Shown one piece after another: positions 35,756 through 46,118 of a DNA stretch of 64,000 nt; positions within the stretch are counted from its first letter, which is position 1; each line of letters begins with the position of its first letter. Location: NCBI RefSeq assembly GCF_023065955.2, contig NW_026622886.1, positions 9,062,001-9,126,000 on the forward strand, given 5' to 3'. Source of the DNA: Ursus arctos. Lineage: Eukaryota; Chordata; Mammalia; Carnivora; Ursidae. The notes beneath the pieces were generated by a model, which did not search any database, was not told where the DNA came from, and saw nothing but the letters and a program-made list of their open reading frames with translations. Both the position numbers and the translations under genes were made by a program.

Positions 35756-35769
35756 GTTTACCATTATTT

Positions 35770-35918
35770 GGTGTCTCGTCCTGCAGGAAGTTTATTTTGT
35801 ACTTTCAGCCTTCTTGAAGTCTGGCTTGGCCATGTGACTTAGTTGATCAATTAAATGTGAGCAGAAATGCCTTGGTTGATCTGCAATCAATGTATAGCAT
35901 GAATGAGAAGTAAACTTT
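35770..35918 (+). repeat. MLT1-like LTR fragment, probable
   Basis: TCTGGCTTGGCCATGTGACT, AAATGTGAGCAGAAATGCCT and GCATGAATGAGAAGTAAACT match the same MaLR-like style as 28940-29330. It is cut by the SINE at 35919. Confidence 0.45.
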
Positions 35919-36102
35919 ATTTTTTTTAAAGATTTTATTTATTTATTTGACAGAGAAAGAGAGAGAAAGTGCGCACAAGCAAGGAGAGCGGCAGGCAAAG
36001 GGAGGGTCAGGCAGCCCAATGTGGGACTCAGTCCTGGGACTCTGGGATCATGACCTGAGCCAGTAGGCAGACGCTGCATCAACTGAGCCACCCAGGCGTC
36101 CC
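35919..36102 (-). repeat. SINEC
   Basis: Antisense SINE: AAAGATTTTATTTATTTATT ... GAGCCACCCAGGCGTCCC. Confidence 0.93.
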
Positions 36103-36466
36103 ATGTCACACATGCTTGTCCACCATCTCGAAGACAAAAACTGTTCTCTTGCTATCTTTTTTATGTCCTTAAAGTTGTTAGACTAGTTTCCCTAAAATAT
36201 TTTAGACTATTATATACCCTGTAGGAAAGTAGCATTATATAGTGCAAAGAGCATGGGTTTGTGGTCATAGTCAAATTAAAATTTTTACTTTATTGTTTAG
36301 CTTAGTTACTTTGGAAAATGTCCTTAATGAGTTTAGATTCATCATTTTTAAAGTGAGATAGCTTATAAAGTTATTGGAAATATAATATATGTAAAGTACC
36401 TAGTACAAACATTCAGAGAATGTTCTTTCCATTGACTAGTGACTCAAGTCTTAAAAATCCCTTTCT

Positions 36467-38350
36467 ACTAATTAAGGAATCAATCCCATTTACAATTGTA
36501 CCAAAATCAATAAGATACCTAGGTATCAAGCTAACCAAAGAGGTGAAAAACCTGTACTCTAAAAACTGTAAAACACTGAAAGAAATTGAAGATGACACAA
36601 AGGAAGGGAAAGACATTCCATGTTCATGGAATACAAGAACAAATATTGTTAAAATGTCTATACTACCCAAAGCAATCTACACATTTAGTGCAATCCGTAT
36701 CAAAATACCAACAGCATTTTTCACAGAGCTAGAACAAACAATCCTAAAATTTGTATGGAACCACAAAAGACCCTGAATTAGCCAAAGCAACCTTGAAAAA
36801 GAAAAACAAAGCCAGAGGCATCACAGTTCTGGACTTCAAGTTATATTACAAAGCTGTAGTAATCAAAACAGTATGGTACTGGCATAAAAATAGATAAATA
36901 GATCAATGGAACAGATTAAAGAAACCTCAGAAATGAGTATGCAGCTATATGGTCAATTACTCTTTGACAGCAGGAAAGAATATCCAATGGGAAAAAAAAA
37001 CAGTCTCTTCAACAAATGGTGTTGGGAAGACTGAACAGCAACGTGCAAAAGAATGAAACTGGAACACGTTCTTATACAATACACAAAAATAAATTCAGAA
37101 TGGATTAAAGACCTAAATGTGAGACCTGAAACCATAAGAGTCTGAGGAGAACATATGCAGTAAACAACCTCTTTGACATTGGCTGTAGCAACTTCTTTCT
37201 AGATATGTCTCCTGAAGCAAAGGAAATAGAAGCAAAAATAAATGATTGGGACTTTATCAAAATAAAAAGCTTCTGCAAAGCAAAGGAAACAATCAACAAA
37301 ACTAAAAATCAACCTGTGGAATGGGAGAAGATATTTGCAAATCACATTTCTGATAAATGGTTGGTATCCAAAATATATAAAGAACTTATAAAACTCAACA
37401 CCCAAAAACCAAATAATCCAATTAAATATGGGCAGAACACATGAACAGACATTTTTCCAAAGAAGACATCCAGATGGCCAACAGACACGTGAAAAGATGC
37501 TCAATATCACTCATCATCAGGGAACTGCAAATCAAAACTATAATGAGATACCACCTCACACCTGTCAGAATGGCTAAAATAAAAAACACAAGAAATAACA
37601 AGTATTGGAGAGGATGTGGAGAAAAGGGAACCCTCTTGCAATCTTAGTGGGAATGCAAACTGGTGCAGCCACTGTGAAAAATTAGTACTACCTCAAAAAG
37701 TAGAACTAAAAATAGAACTACCCTACGATTCAGCAATCGCACTAGGTATTTATCCAAAGAATACAGAAGTACTAATTTGAAGGGATATATGCACCTGGAT
37801 GTTTACAGCAGCATTATCTACAATAGCCAAATTTGGAAGCAGCCCAAGTGCCTAATGACTGATGAATGGATAAAGAAGTGGTATACGCACATGTGCATAC
37901 ATACATACATACACAATGAAATATTATTCAGCCATAAAAAGAATGAAATCTTGCCATTTGCAACAACATGGATGGAGCTGGAGAGTGTTGTGCTAAGTGA
38001 ATAAGTCAGTCAGAGAAAGACAAATACCATATGATTTCACTCATATGTGCAATTGAAGAAACAAAGCAAATAAGCAAAGGGGGAAAAAGAGAGAGGTACA
38101 CCAAGAAACAGATTTTCTCTCTCTTTTTTTTTTCCTTTAAGAAACAGATTCTTAACTGTAGAGAATAAACTGATGGTTACCAGACGGAGGTGGATGGGAG
38201 GATGGGTTAAATAGGTGATGTGGATTAAGGAGTGCGCTTGTTGTGATAAGCACTGGGTGTTGTATGGAAGTGTTGAATCACTACATTGTACACCTGAAAC
38301 TAGTATTACATTGTATGTTAACTAAGTAGAATTTAACTAAAAACTTGAAG
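36467..38350 (+). repeat. caniform L1, 5'-truncated, 1.9 kb
   Basis: Sense L1 with the C-terminal third of ORF2 and a 3' UTR ending TTAACTAAAAACTTGAAG. Open remnants such as 36420-36776 carry YLGIKL and FVWN-type L1 residues but stop codons and frameshifts abound. Perfect 14-bp target duplication AAAAATCCCTTTCT at 36453-36466 and 38351-38364. It has an older 3' UTR style than the L1s at 46119 and 55530. Confidence 0.95.
37898..37914. repeat. (ATAC)n in L1 ORF2
   Basis: Short tetranucleotide run at the ORF2 site just before AATGAAATATTATTCAGCCA. Confidence 0.8.
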
Positions 38351-38476
38351 AAAAATCCCTTTCTCTTGCCTTCATGAATTTATTTGGTTAGTTGTTAGAT
38401 AAATATTTTTGAAACTTCTGCTATATGTTATGCATTGTCTAGGCATTGGAAAGTGGTGAACGAGATCTAGTCCATC

Positions 38477-38560
38477 TTTTTTTTTTTTTTTTTCTGATTT
38501 ATTTATTTATTTGTCAGAGAGAGAGCGTGCACAAGCAGGGGAAGTGACAGGCAGAGGGAG
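38477..38560 (-). repeat. SINEC, 5'-truncated
   Basis: Only the tail half in antisense: T-run, TGATTTATTTATTTATTTGT and a GA-rich tract to GGCAGAGGGA. Flanks share GAGATCTA (38462 and 38561). Confidence 0.85.
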
Positions 38561-38566
38561 AGAGAT

Positions 38567-39725
38567 CTACTCTGAGACTTTAAGGAGGTTACAGTCCGCT
38601 GGCCAGTAATTCTACCTCCCTATCTCCAGCTACTAAAATCATATTAATATTGCAAGGTGTCTCTCTACAATCAGCACATCTTTGAAATTTTTGCCTAAAT
38701 TTTCCCCAATCTCAAAAAGAAAAATCCAGAAGTGATTTCTTCCTCTTGATTTTTTAAAGCAATATTAATGTTATCCATACATATCTCTTAGAATGTATGT
38801 TGCATTCTACTTGGCAGGTTCTGTTATATTCATGCACATCATGTATATTTTTAAGTTTCTTTTCTAGATTTTCAGCTCCTTACGTATTGGACATACCTAT
38901 CACTTATCTTGTATCTCTCAAATTAGTGAAATTATGTGAATAATGAATAATATCACTCCTTAGAGGTGTTTTAGGAATTTGTAGGGCCATTTTTCTTTGT
39001 CACAATATTGGAGGGCACTAGTGGAATCAGTGAAGAGAGGCCAAGAATGAAAGACTTCTTGCAATGCTCAGGATAGTTTCTCAAGATAAATTGTTGTCTT
39101 GAGTCCCAGTAACTTTCAGATATTCTACCAGATGTTTCATGTAAGTGAAAAACTTGCAAATCTGTGAATCTAGAACCTAAATCCATTTTTATATATAAAT
39201 GCTAGGTATTTCTTATGAAATAAGAAATATAAATATGTATTTAATATATACTGAGTTTATCTATATATATACCGAGTGATATATACTGAGTTTTCCTAGA
39301 ATATATTTATCACCTTCGTAAATCAAAACCTTTGTTTTGTCCAGAATTTTACTAAGTCTTGCTCAACATTACAGAAAATCATGTCATCAAAGGCAGTACC
39401 ACTCATGGTTTTTGAGTCACCATTAATTGAAATATGTCAGTCTGGTTTTGTAGCTATTGAATTTAAAATGATTCTGGATGTCGGTGTAGGCATCCAGCTA
39501 ATTCATTGTCTTCTTTTGTCCTACTCAGATATTTACATTTGGAAGTACGTGTTACTTCTTTTTAAAAATGACCTTCCTTTAATTTCTGCCATATATTACA
39601 GTAAAGCATTATATTAATGCTCTAAGTTTGTACATATAGATATGTTGTTCTATCTATAAATTTCTTTTTTACATTTTTATTTAAATTTCAGAATTTAAAA
39701 GAGGGCACTGCAAAATATTTGTTAT
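38567..39725. other. intronic sequence without recognised element
   Basis: No known family recognised. The part 39400-39600 resembles 43080-43260 (see separate entry). Confidence 0.45.
39400..39600. repeat. dispersed direct repeat, copy 1
   Basis: Contains TGTAGGCATCCAGCTAATTC, ATTGTCTTCTTTTGTCCTAC and GTACGTGTTACTTCTTTTT, matched in order at 43165-43235. Family not recognised. It could be an old local duplication or a pair of unknown transposon copies. Confidence 0.6.
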
Positions 39726-39740
39726 AAAAAGCAACATTGT

Positions 39741-39931
39741 GGGCACCTGGGTGGCTCAGGTAGTTAAGCATCTGCCTTCCGTTCAGGTCATGATCTCCAG
39801 GGCCTGGGATCAAGCCCCACGTTGGGCTCCCTGCTCGTGGGGAGCCTGCTTCTCTCTCCCTTTCTGCCTCTCCCCTGGCTTGTGCTCTTTTCTTTCAAAT
39901 GAATAAATAAAATCTTAAAAAAAAAAAAAAA
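39741..39931 (+). repeat. SINEC, first of a tandem pair
   Basis: GGGCACCTGGGTGGCTCAGG head, AATGAATAAATAAAATCTTA tail. Target duplication GCAACATTGTG at 39731-39741 and 39932-39942. Confidence 0.97.
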
Positions 39932-39943
39932 GCAACATTGTGA

Positions 39944-40153
39944 GGGGTGCCTGGGTGGCTTAGTCAGTTGAGCGTCTGTCCTCGGCTCAGGTCATGATCC
40001 CAAGATCCTGGAATCAAGCCCTGCATAGGGCTCCCTACGAGCAGGGAGCCTACTTCTGTCTCTCCCTCTGCCTCTCCCCTAGCTTGTGTGCACTATCTCT
40101 CTCACTCACTCTCTCTCTCTCAAATAAATAAAATCTTAAAAAAAAAAAAACAC
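39944..40153 (+). repeat. SINEC, second of a tandem pair
   Basis: GGGGTGCCTGGGTGGCTTAG head to AAATAAATAAAATCTTAAAA tail. Flanked by CAACATTGTG at 39933-39942 and 40154-40163, so it reused the target site of the neighbour. Confidence 0.97.
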
Positions 40154-40262
40154 CAACATTGTGTATGTTATAAGTTCACTGATTATGATCATTAGAGCCT
40201 GGCAAAATAAAAAATTTAAAAATATACATTTAATCTTTATTGAACATTAAACTATTCTCTCT

Positions 40263-40424
40263 CTTTAAGATTTTATTTGAGAGAGAGAGCACTAGTGGGC
40301 AGAAGGAGAGGGAGAAGCAGGGAGCAGGAAGCCTGACAACGGGGCTCCATTCCAGGACCCCGGGGGTCATGACCTGAGCCATCCAAAGGCAGACGCTTAA
40401 CCGAGTAAGCCACCCATGTACCCG
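40263..40424 (-). repeat. SINEC
   Basis: Antisense SINE, shortened body. Target duplication TAAACTATTCTCT at 40248-40260 and 40425-40437. Confidence 0.95.
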
Positions 40425-41008
40425 TAAACTATTCTCTTTAGGGAAAATGTATCACAAAATATTCTGACAATTTGAATAATGATTAGGTTAGATAAAAGCA
40501 CCAAAAATTTGTTACAAACCAGAAAAAAGTATATGCAAACTTTATTCAATTTATAGAGAGACAAATTGCTATTTATAATTTTAAAATTTTCTAATAAAAC
40601 ACCATAGACTTTGGTTAATGACTAAGATTCTTTACTTGTTTTCTTTATTATTAATATGACCAGAACTTTAATTTTTAAAACATTTGACCGTTGTTTCATG
40701 TAGAGGGCAGAAGATATTTTACATGTGATTTTAATGATTTTAATTTATATTCTTTAAATTAGTTCTTTAGACTCAGCAATGAATTGTTTTGATTTAGATA
40801 TTCTAAGTGTATTTTTCATCTTTGAGCATATGATAAAATATAAAGTGCAGAACCAGATGGTTTTATTCTGCTGTGATACATGTTAATTTGTATGCCTTGT
40901 TTTCAACAACCATGGGATTATGTTATGTCTCATCATTGGCTTTTTTAGACTATTTTATAGACAGAACTAGAAATTCTGGTTATATAAAGCTATTCTAGCA
41001 CAGGCTAG

Positions 41009-41019
41009 AAAGTAGGTCA
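41009..41019 (+). promoter_or_regulatory. CRY1: ROR/REV-ERB element (RORE), perfect
   Basis: AAAGTAGGTCA fits WAWNTRGGTCA at every position. ROR activators and REV-ERB repressors bind this as monomers. In mouse Cry1, intronic ROR elements are known to delay expression toward night. It forms the left arm of an inverted repeat with the site at 41065. Confidence 0.75.
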
Positions 41020-41051
41020 TTGTGACGGGGAGTATACCAAACCGCCCACTG

Positions 41052-41065
41052 GTTGCTATAGCAAT
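41052..41065. promoter_or_regulatory. RFX X-box-like palindrome
   Basis: GTTGCTATAGCAAT lies just inside the second RORE. Its core TTGCTATAGCAA is a perfect 12-bp palindrome and differs from an RFX-type X-box (GTTGCCATGGCAAC) at few positions. Binding is inferred only from the motif. Confidence 0.45.
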
Positions 41066-41075
41066 GACCTACTTT
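41065..41075 (-). promoter_or_regulatory. CRY1: ROR/REV-ERB element (RORE), perfect, inverted
   Basis: TGACCTACTTT on the + strand is AAAGTAGGTCA on the - strand, identical to the first site. The 14-bp arms AAAGTAGGTCATTG (41009-41022) and CAATGACCTACTTT (41062-41075) are perfectly inverted with a 39-bp spacer. Confidence 0.75.
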
Positions 41076-41541
41076 AAGAAACTATTTCTGTTGATTCATG
41101 TTGAAATCATCTGTTGGGAATGGTATAAGGAAACTCACTGCATGTAATTTTTTCTAATAGCAATAAGTTAGTGATCTCTGGAGGTTTTTTTTTTAAAGTC
41201 TCTAATACGTTTAAAGTGAAGAAGTATATTTTCTTACTTAACACCCTGTTTATTTTGAAGTGCTGCAATTAGTAATGCAATTAAATAACAGGAGAACTGT
41301 GCTTCTATATAGGTAATACAGTTATGCAGAGAGATGTAGTGAGTTTTACTACTGTTTGGCCCTTAAAAACTAACCTATTGCATGTAGTTAATAGCATTAT
41401 TAGCTGAGCCTCCAAATGGGTATAGTAATATGCCATATTAAGAGAAGATCTGAAAATATGTTCCTGGTAAAAGTGTACCCTGTGTTTTTTTGATGTATTT
41501 TATTAAAATATTCCATTGAATATTGTATTCCTGTTCTGAGG

Positions 41542-41547
41542 CACGTG
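41542..41547. promoter_or_regulatory. canonical E-box CACGTG
   Basis: Exact CACGTG in the repeat-free island, about 470 bp beyond the ROR pair. A possible CLOCK:BMAL1 site. One E-box alone is weak evidence. Confidence 0.35.
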
Positions 41548-41765
41548 TAATTGTAATATATAAAGGCTGAAATTGGTGTGTTCTCTGGAACACACCGAGT
41601 CTGAACTCTGACAGAACTCACTCTTCCCAGTTAAGGGTAAAGGATGAAAGGTTAGATTGTATATAGCACCCTTTCAAATAACATTATTCCTTCAGCACTG
41701 AAAAGAAATCTTATATGTCAATGAGTTGATACTTTGAACCTAGGATATTAGAGGTTTCATTTTAT

Positions 41766-41836
41766 GGTATTATCAAGGAAGAATTATATACTTAGAGATT
41801 TGTTGATTCAGGATCTTAATTGCACTGTATCTTGTG

Positions 41837-41868
<32 letters not shown>

Positions 41869-41902
41869 CACATGTTATTATATATAAGTTATATATCTAT
41901 AA
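41766..41902. repeat. 137-bp tandem duplication, copy 1
   Basis: GGTATTATCAAGGAAGAATT ... TGATTCAGGATCTTAATTGC, then a TA-rich hairpin-like tract. Repeated at 41903. Confidence 0.85.
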
Positions 41903-41978
41903 GGTATTGTCAAGAAAGGATTGTATACTTAGAGATTAGTTGATTCATGATCTTAATTGCTCTGTATCTCGTAATATA

Positions 41979-42019
<41 letters not shown>

Positions 42020-42037
42020 GACATATATAAGTTATAT
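41903..42037. repeat. 137-bp tandem duplication, copy 2, with (TG)n(TA)n
   Basis: GGTATTGTCAAGAAAGGATT ... TGATTCATGATCTTAATTGC, then (TG)n(TA)n at about 41977-42019 and ATATAAGTTATATATG, matching the end of copy 1. Confidence 0.85.
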
Positions 42038-42039
42038 AT

Positions 42040-42325
42040 GTAACTTATACTCTCCATCCCCTTCCCTATTTTCACCCATTCCCCCACCCACCTCCCCTCT
42101 GGTAGCTATTTGTTCATTCTGTGTAGTTAAGGGTCTGTTTTTTGGTTTGTTTCTTTCCCCCTGCCCCTTTGTTCATTTGTATTATTTCTTAAATTCCACA
42201 TATGAGTGAAATCATATGGTATTTGTTTTTCTCTGATTGGCTTATCTCACTTAGCATTATACTTTCTAGATCTATCCATGTTGTTGCAAATGGCAAGATT
42301 TCATTTTTATGGCTGAGTAATATTC

Positions 42326-42393
<68 letters not shown>

Positions 42394-43048
42394 TCTTTAC
42401 CCATTTATTGATGGACACTTGGGCTGCTTCCATTGTTTGGTTATTGTAAATAATGCTGCAGTAAACAAGGGTACATGTATCCCTTTGAATTAGTGTTTTT
42501 GTATTTTTTGGGTAAATACCCAGTAGTCATTATGGGGTTGTTCTATTTTTAATTTTTTGAGGAACTTCCATACTGTCTTCTACAGTGACTGCACCAGTTT
42601 GCATTCCCACCACCAGTGCACAAAAGTTCCTTTTTCTCCACATCCTTCCCAACACTTGTTTCTTGAGCCTTTGATTTTAGCCATTCTCACAGGTGTGAGG
42701 TGATGTGTCATTGTGGTTTGGGTTTGCATTTCCCTGATGATACAGGATGTTGAGCATCTTTTCAGGTATCTGGTGGCCATTTGTATGTCTTCTTTGAAGA
42801 GATGTTTGTTCATTTCTTCTGCCTATTTTTAATGGGATTGTTTTTTGGGTATTAAGTTGTGTCAGTTTTTTATATATTTTGGATACTAACCCTTTATTGG
42901 ATATGTCATTTGCAAATATCTTCTTCCATTCAGTAAGTTGTCTTTTAGTTTTGTTGATTTTTTCCTTCACTGTGGAGTGGAGTGGAGTGGAGAAGTCCTA
43001 AGATGTAGTCCCAATAGTTTATTTTTGCTTTTGTTTCCCTTGCTCCTG
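42040..43048 (-). repeat. carnivore L1 fragment, antisense
   Basis: Antisense 3' UTR without its terminal part (CACCCACCTCCCCTCTGGTA), then ORF2 (AAATCATATGGTATTTGTTT; ATTGTGGTTTGGGTTTGCAT; CATTTGCAAATATCTTCTTC). The expected 3' terminus and poly-A are absent where the TA-rich tract begins. Confidence 0.88.
42329..42391. repeat. (TA)n microsatellite in L1
   Basis: About 31 uninterrupted TA units between TAATATTCCAC and TCTTCTTTACCC of antisense L1 ORF2. Confidence 0.97.
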
Positions 43049-43079
43049 TTATATATTTATTCATGTTCACATTTGCCTT

Positions 43080-43260
43080 GTCATTGGGAAAGATTTTCAT
43101 TGAACCTTTGTTCAAAGTCACATTCAGGAGAAATTATGAATCCAAGACAATTATGCATATAGATGTAGGCATCCAGCTAATTAATTGTCTTCTGTTCTCA
43201 TGCCCAGGTATTTACATAAAGAAATATGTGTTACTTTTTTTTGAAATATAAATTATTCCA
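43080..43260. repeat. dispersed direct repeat, copy 2
   Basis: TGTAGGCATCCAGCTAATTA, ATTGTCTTCTGTTCTCATGC and AATATGTGTTACTTTTTTTT follow the order of copy 1 at 39400-39600. It directly follows the antisense L1. Confidence 0.6.
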
Positions 43261-43289
43261 AGAGGAGAATAATGAAAACTTAGGCTTAA

Positions 43290-43710
43290 TGAATATCTAC
43301 CAAGTACTAGTAATTCTACTAGGTGATTTTATAGTGTTCCTAGTTTTTTCAGCAGTTGTACAAGACAACTCTATGGGGGTTTTTTTTCCTTTTTTTTTTT
43401 AAGATTTTATTTATTTATTTGACAGAGAGAGACAGCCAGCGAGAGAGGGAACACAAGCAGGGGGAGTGGGAGAGGAAGAAGCAGGCTCCTGGGGCTCGAT
43501 CCCAGGACCCTGGGATCATGCCCTGAGCCAAAGGCAGACGCCCAACGACTGAGCCACCCAGGCACCCCATTTTTTTTTATCCCATTTCTGATCTTTTCAA
43601 CAGACTGTATCGATCACATGATATTTGTTTGTCAAACGTAGAAACCAAAACACAGGTTAAGAAAACTGCGTAGTTAGGAATGAGACACAGATACTAATTT
43701 GGAATCCATC
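43290..43710 (-). repeat. possible MIR split by a SINE
   Basis: CAAGACAACTCTATGGGGG (43360s) and AACACAGGTTAAGAAAACTG (43650) are in the order of an antisense MIR. Weak. Confidence 0.4.
43390..43568 (-). repeat. SINEC, ursid-type
   Basis: Antisense SINE: AAGATTTTATTTATTTATTT, GACAGCCAGCGAGAGAGGGA, GAGCCACCCAGGCACCCC. Confidence 0.95.
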
Positions 43711-43869
43711 AGAAGGAGAAGGTGCTATGTATATAAGATAGCTATAATATAAAGTACAATGTGAACGTTTCTCTAGGATCTAGAGTTTCATATGTCCTTT
43801 GATAGTTTAGATGATGGAGAAATTACTTTTGGCTGGAATACTGAAGATTAGTAGTATATGAACTTGAAG

Positions 43870-44225
43870 AGATTGAAATTGGGAAAGGTATTCTAGGCTG
43901 AGGGAAGATCATGGAGCAAATTCCAGGAGAGTAGATAATGTGGCAAGAAGAGTAGTTTGGTTTGGTGAGAAGGAAGGGGGAATGGTAAGAAATGAACCTG
44001 CAACCCTAAATTAGTGGCCAAGCAAAATAATGTGTTTTAGGGAATGAATCTTTGAAGACTTTTGTACAGGAAAGTGCGCGTCAGAAAGATTTGGTGTAGT
44101 GTATAAAATGAATTAGAGTGGGGAAGAGATGTTGGTAGGAAAATGTATTTTAAGACGTTGTAATAAATAATGCTGCAAGAAATAACAAGGGCTAGAATTA
44201 TATCAAGAACAGAAGTGGTAGGAAG
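43870..44225 (-). repeat. LINE2, antisense
   Basis: GAAAGGTATTCTAGGCTGAG, GAAGATCATGGAGCAAATTC, TTTAGGGAATGAATCTTTGA and TGCAAGAAATAACAAGGGCT follow antisense L2. Confidence 0.55.
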
Positions 44226-44234
44226 GAGGGGACC

Positions 44235-44450
44235 AAAAATAATAGGTACACATAATTGTGCTTATTGTGGATCAGGCACTGTTCTGAGAGTTTCACATGT
44301 AATTACTTACACATATAATTTCTTTCACATATAATTAACTTAATTCTCACTACATGCTGTGATGTGAGTCCTATTACTATCCCCGCCATAAAGATGAGGA
44401 AATTAGAACTTTTCAGGATTGATTGAAGGATAGTAATTTGTTGCTAGAGT
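44235..44450 (-). repeat. MIR, antisense
   Basis: GGATCAGGCACTGTTCTGAG, CTTAATTCTCACTACATGCT, CTATTACTATCCCCGCCATA, AAGATGAGGAAATTAGAACT are in antisense MIR order. Confidence 0.85.
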
Positions 44451-45737
44451 TGTTAAATTATGTGATATCCATGTAATGGAATACTATGAAACCATCAAAA
44501 TTGATACTATAGAGGTATGTCTATTGCTTTGAAAAGATATTCGCTCTATATTAAACCTTGTTTATAGTAGGTACGGTATTTCTCTGTTTTATTCTGAAAG
44601 AGTATGCTTATTATCAATTTTATACCTTTTATGAAGTAAAAAAACAAACAAACGTGTTTCTCTTATCTTCAGCCTCCCCCCCCTCAGGTTCCCACTCCCC
44701 ATAGGTAGCTATTATTAATAGCTTGGTAAGTATCCTTCTGATTATGTTCTTATGTACGTATAACATAAGTAAATATGTGCAAAGTAAATTTTACTTTATG
44801 AAAAAAATATATATGCATTTGGTTTTAGAAGTCACAGTGCAAAGGTACTATGTTCTTTTTTAAAGTACCTATATTTGAGTCCACTGTACCTCTCTAATTT
44901 TTATGTGAAATTATAATGATGTAAATGATAACATCCATGGAAGAAAAATATCATACTATGGAAGAAAAACACCATATTTAAATATGACTATTCCTTTGCT
45001 TTATGCAGTACCAAAACAAAATTAGTTCTTTGGTTGCATTTTCCATTGTAACCCTTTGCTTCAGTTGATATCATTCTCTACAGTGTTTGGTTCATAGAGT
45101 GTTTATTGAAAAGTATTAAGAATGCTTAGCCTGTGAATAAGAAAGGGAAAAATAAAAGGCCAGTTATTAATTAATCCAGGCTTATTCATTTTATGCATTA
45201 ATAGGGTTTTTTTTTTTCCCTTTTCCCATTTTTTCCCATCTATCGTTGACCTGCTTGTACCATATGGAAACATTTCCATTCTGAAACTAATGGCACAAAA
45301 GAGATTTGAGAATTATCTCTGCCTTGGATTATCCTTCCAGGATATTTTAGTTTTATACTGCTTAAATTTAAGAAAACTTAAAATTGCTAGTTCATTCAAC
45401 CCCTTAATTTTTTATCTGACTGCTATGGTGTCTAAAAACTCTTTTGCCAAGCAAGTACATAAAACTAGGTGTTTCCTAATAAACATTTATCACCAAACAT
45501 GATAAATTATTCATAGTTGTGGATAATTTTACAAAATTTAAGTACTTTTGTATTGATATAATGACAACAACAATCTTCTCCCCCAAAGTATTTGCATATT
45601 TGTAGCGGTCGGTTGGGGTAGGGGTCAGTGTCAGGGCGGTGGCTCCAAACCTAGGCAGAACAAGGGGAGGTGAAATATAAATGTGAAGACAGAAAGGTTT
45701 GTTTCCTATTTGTTTAAAAACAGTTGTGCGACTTCCT
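44451..45737. other. intronic sequence without recognised element
   Basis: No gene recognised. Includes a short imperfect repeat (CATGGAAGAAAAATATCATA / TATGGAAGAAAAACACCATA, about 44937-44978) and a small G-rich patch near 45607-45660. Confidence 0.4.
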
Positions 45738-45752
45738 AAAGGTGATACGGTG

Positions 45753-45946
45753 GGGGACACCTGGGTGGCTCAGTCGGTTAAACGTCTGCCTTCGGCTCAG
45801 ATCGTGATCCTAGAGTCTGGGATGAAGTCCCATGTTGGGCTTCTTGCTCAGCGGGGAGTCTGCTTCTCCCTCTGCCTGCCACTCCCTCTGCTTGTACCCC
45901 CCCCCCCTCTCTGGCAAATAAATAGAATCTTAAAAAAAAAAAAAAT
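45753..45946 (+). repeat. SINEC
   Basis: GGGGACACCTGGGTGGCTCA head, C-run, AAATAAATAGAATCTTAAAA tail. Flanks AAAGGTGATACGGTG and AAAGGTAATATAATG are a diverged target duplication. Confidence 0.93.
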
Positions 45947-46118
45947 AAAGGTAATATAATGGGAGTCCTCATGTGTCCCCACACCCATAGAGAAGATGAC
46001 TCCTAAATGGAAAAGAGTATCAAACTTGACTAGGTATATTGATGTCAGTAATAACTACAACTGTAAAAAATTAACAAAACTTTCTTGATGAAATGATGGG
46101 ATCAGAATAGGCAAATGA

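Larger units (their letters stand above)
40441..41765. other. CRY1: repeat-free island, candidate circadian enhancer
   Basis: About 1.3 kb with no recognised transposon, in a region where nearly everything else is repeat. It holds two perfect ROR elements (41009, 41065), an X-box-like palindrome (41052), a TGACG half-CRE (41023-41027) and an E-box (41542). Absence of repeats plus clustered clock motifs suggests a constrained regulatory region. Function is inference, backed by the known intronic ROR elements of mouse Cry1. Confidence 0.6.

Noticed and set aside
37486..37491. CACGTG at 37486
   Set aside because: Within L1 ORF2 sequence; a common variant of the AGACACATGAAAA region.
39731..40163. 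CRISPR-like or satellite array
   Set aside because: The repeated GCAACATTGTG is a target-site duplication around two SINEs, not a spaced repeat array.
42189..42411. Frames encoding (YI)n peptides
   Set aside because: Translation of a (TA)n microsatellite inside L1.
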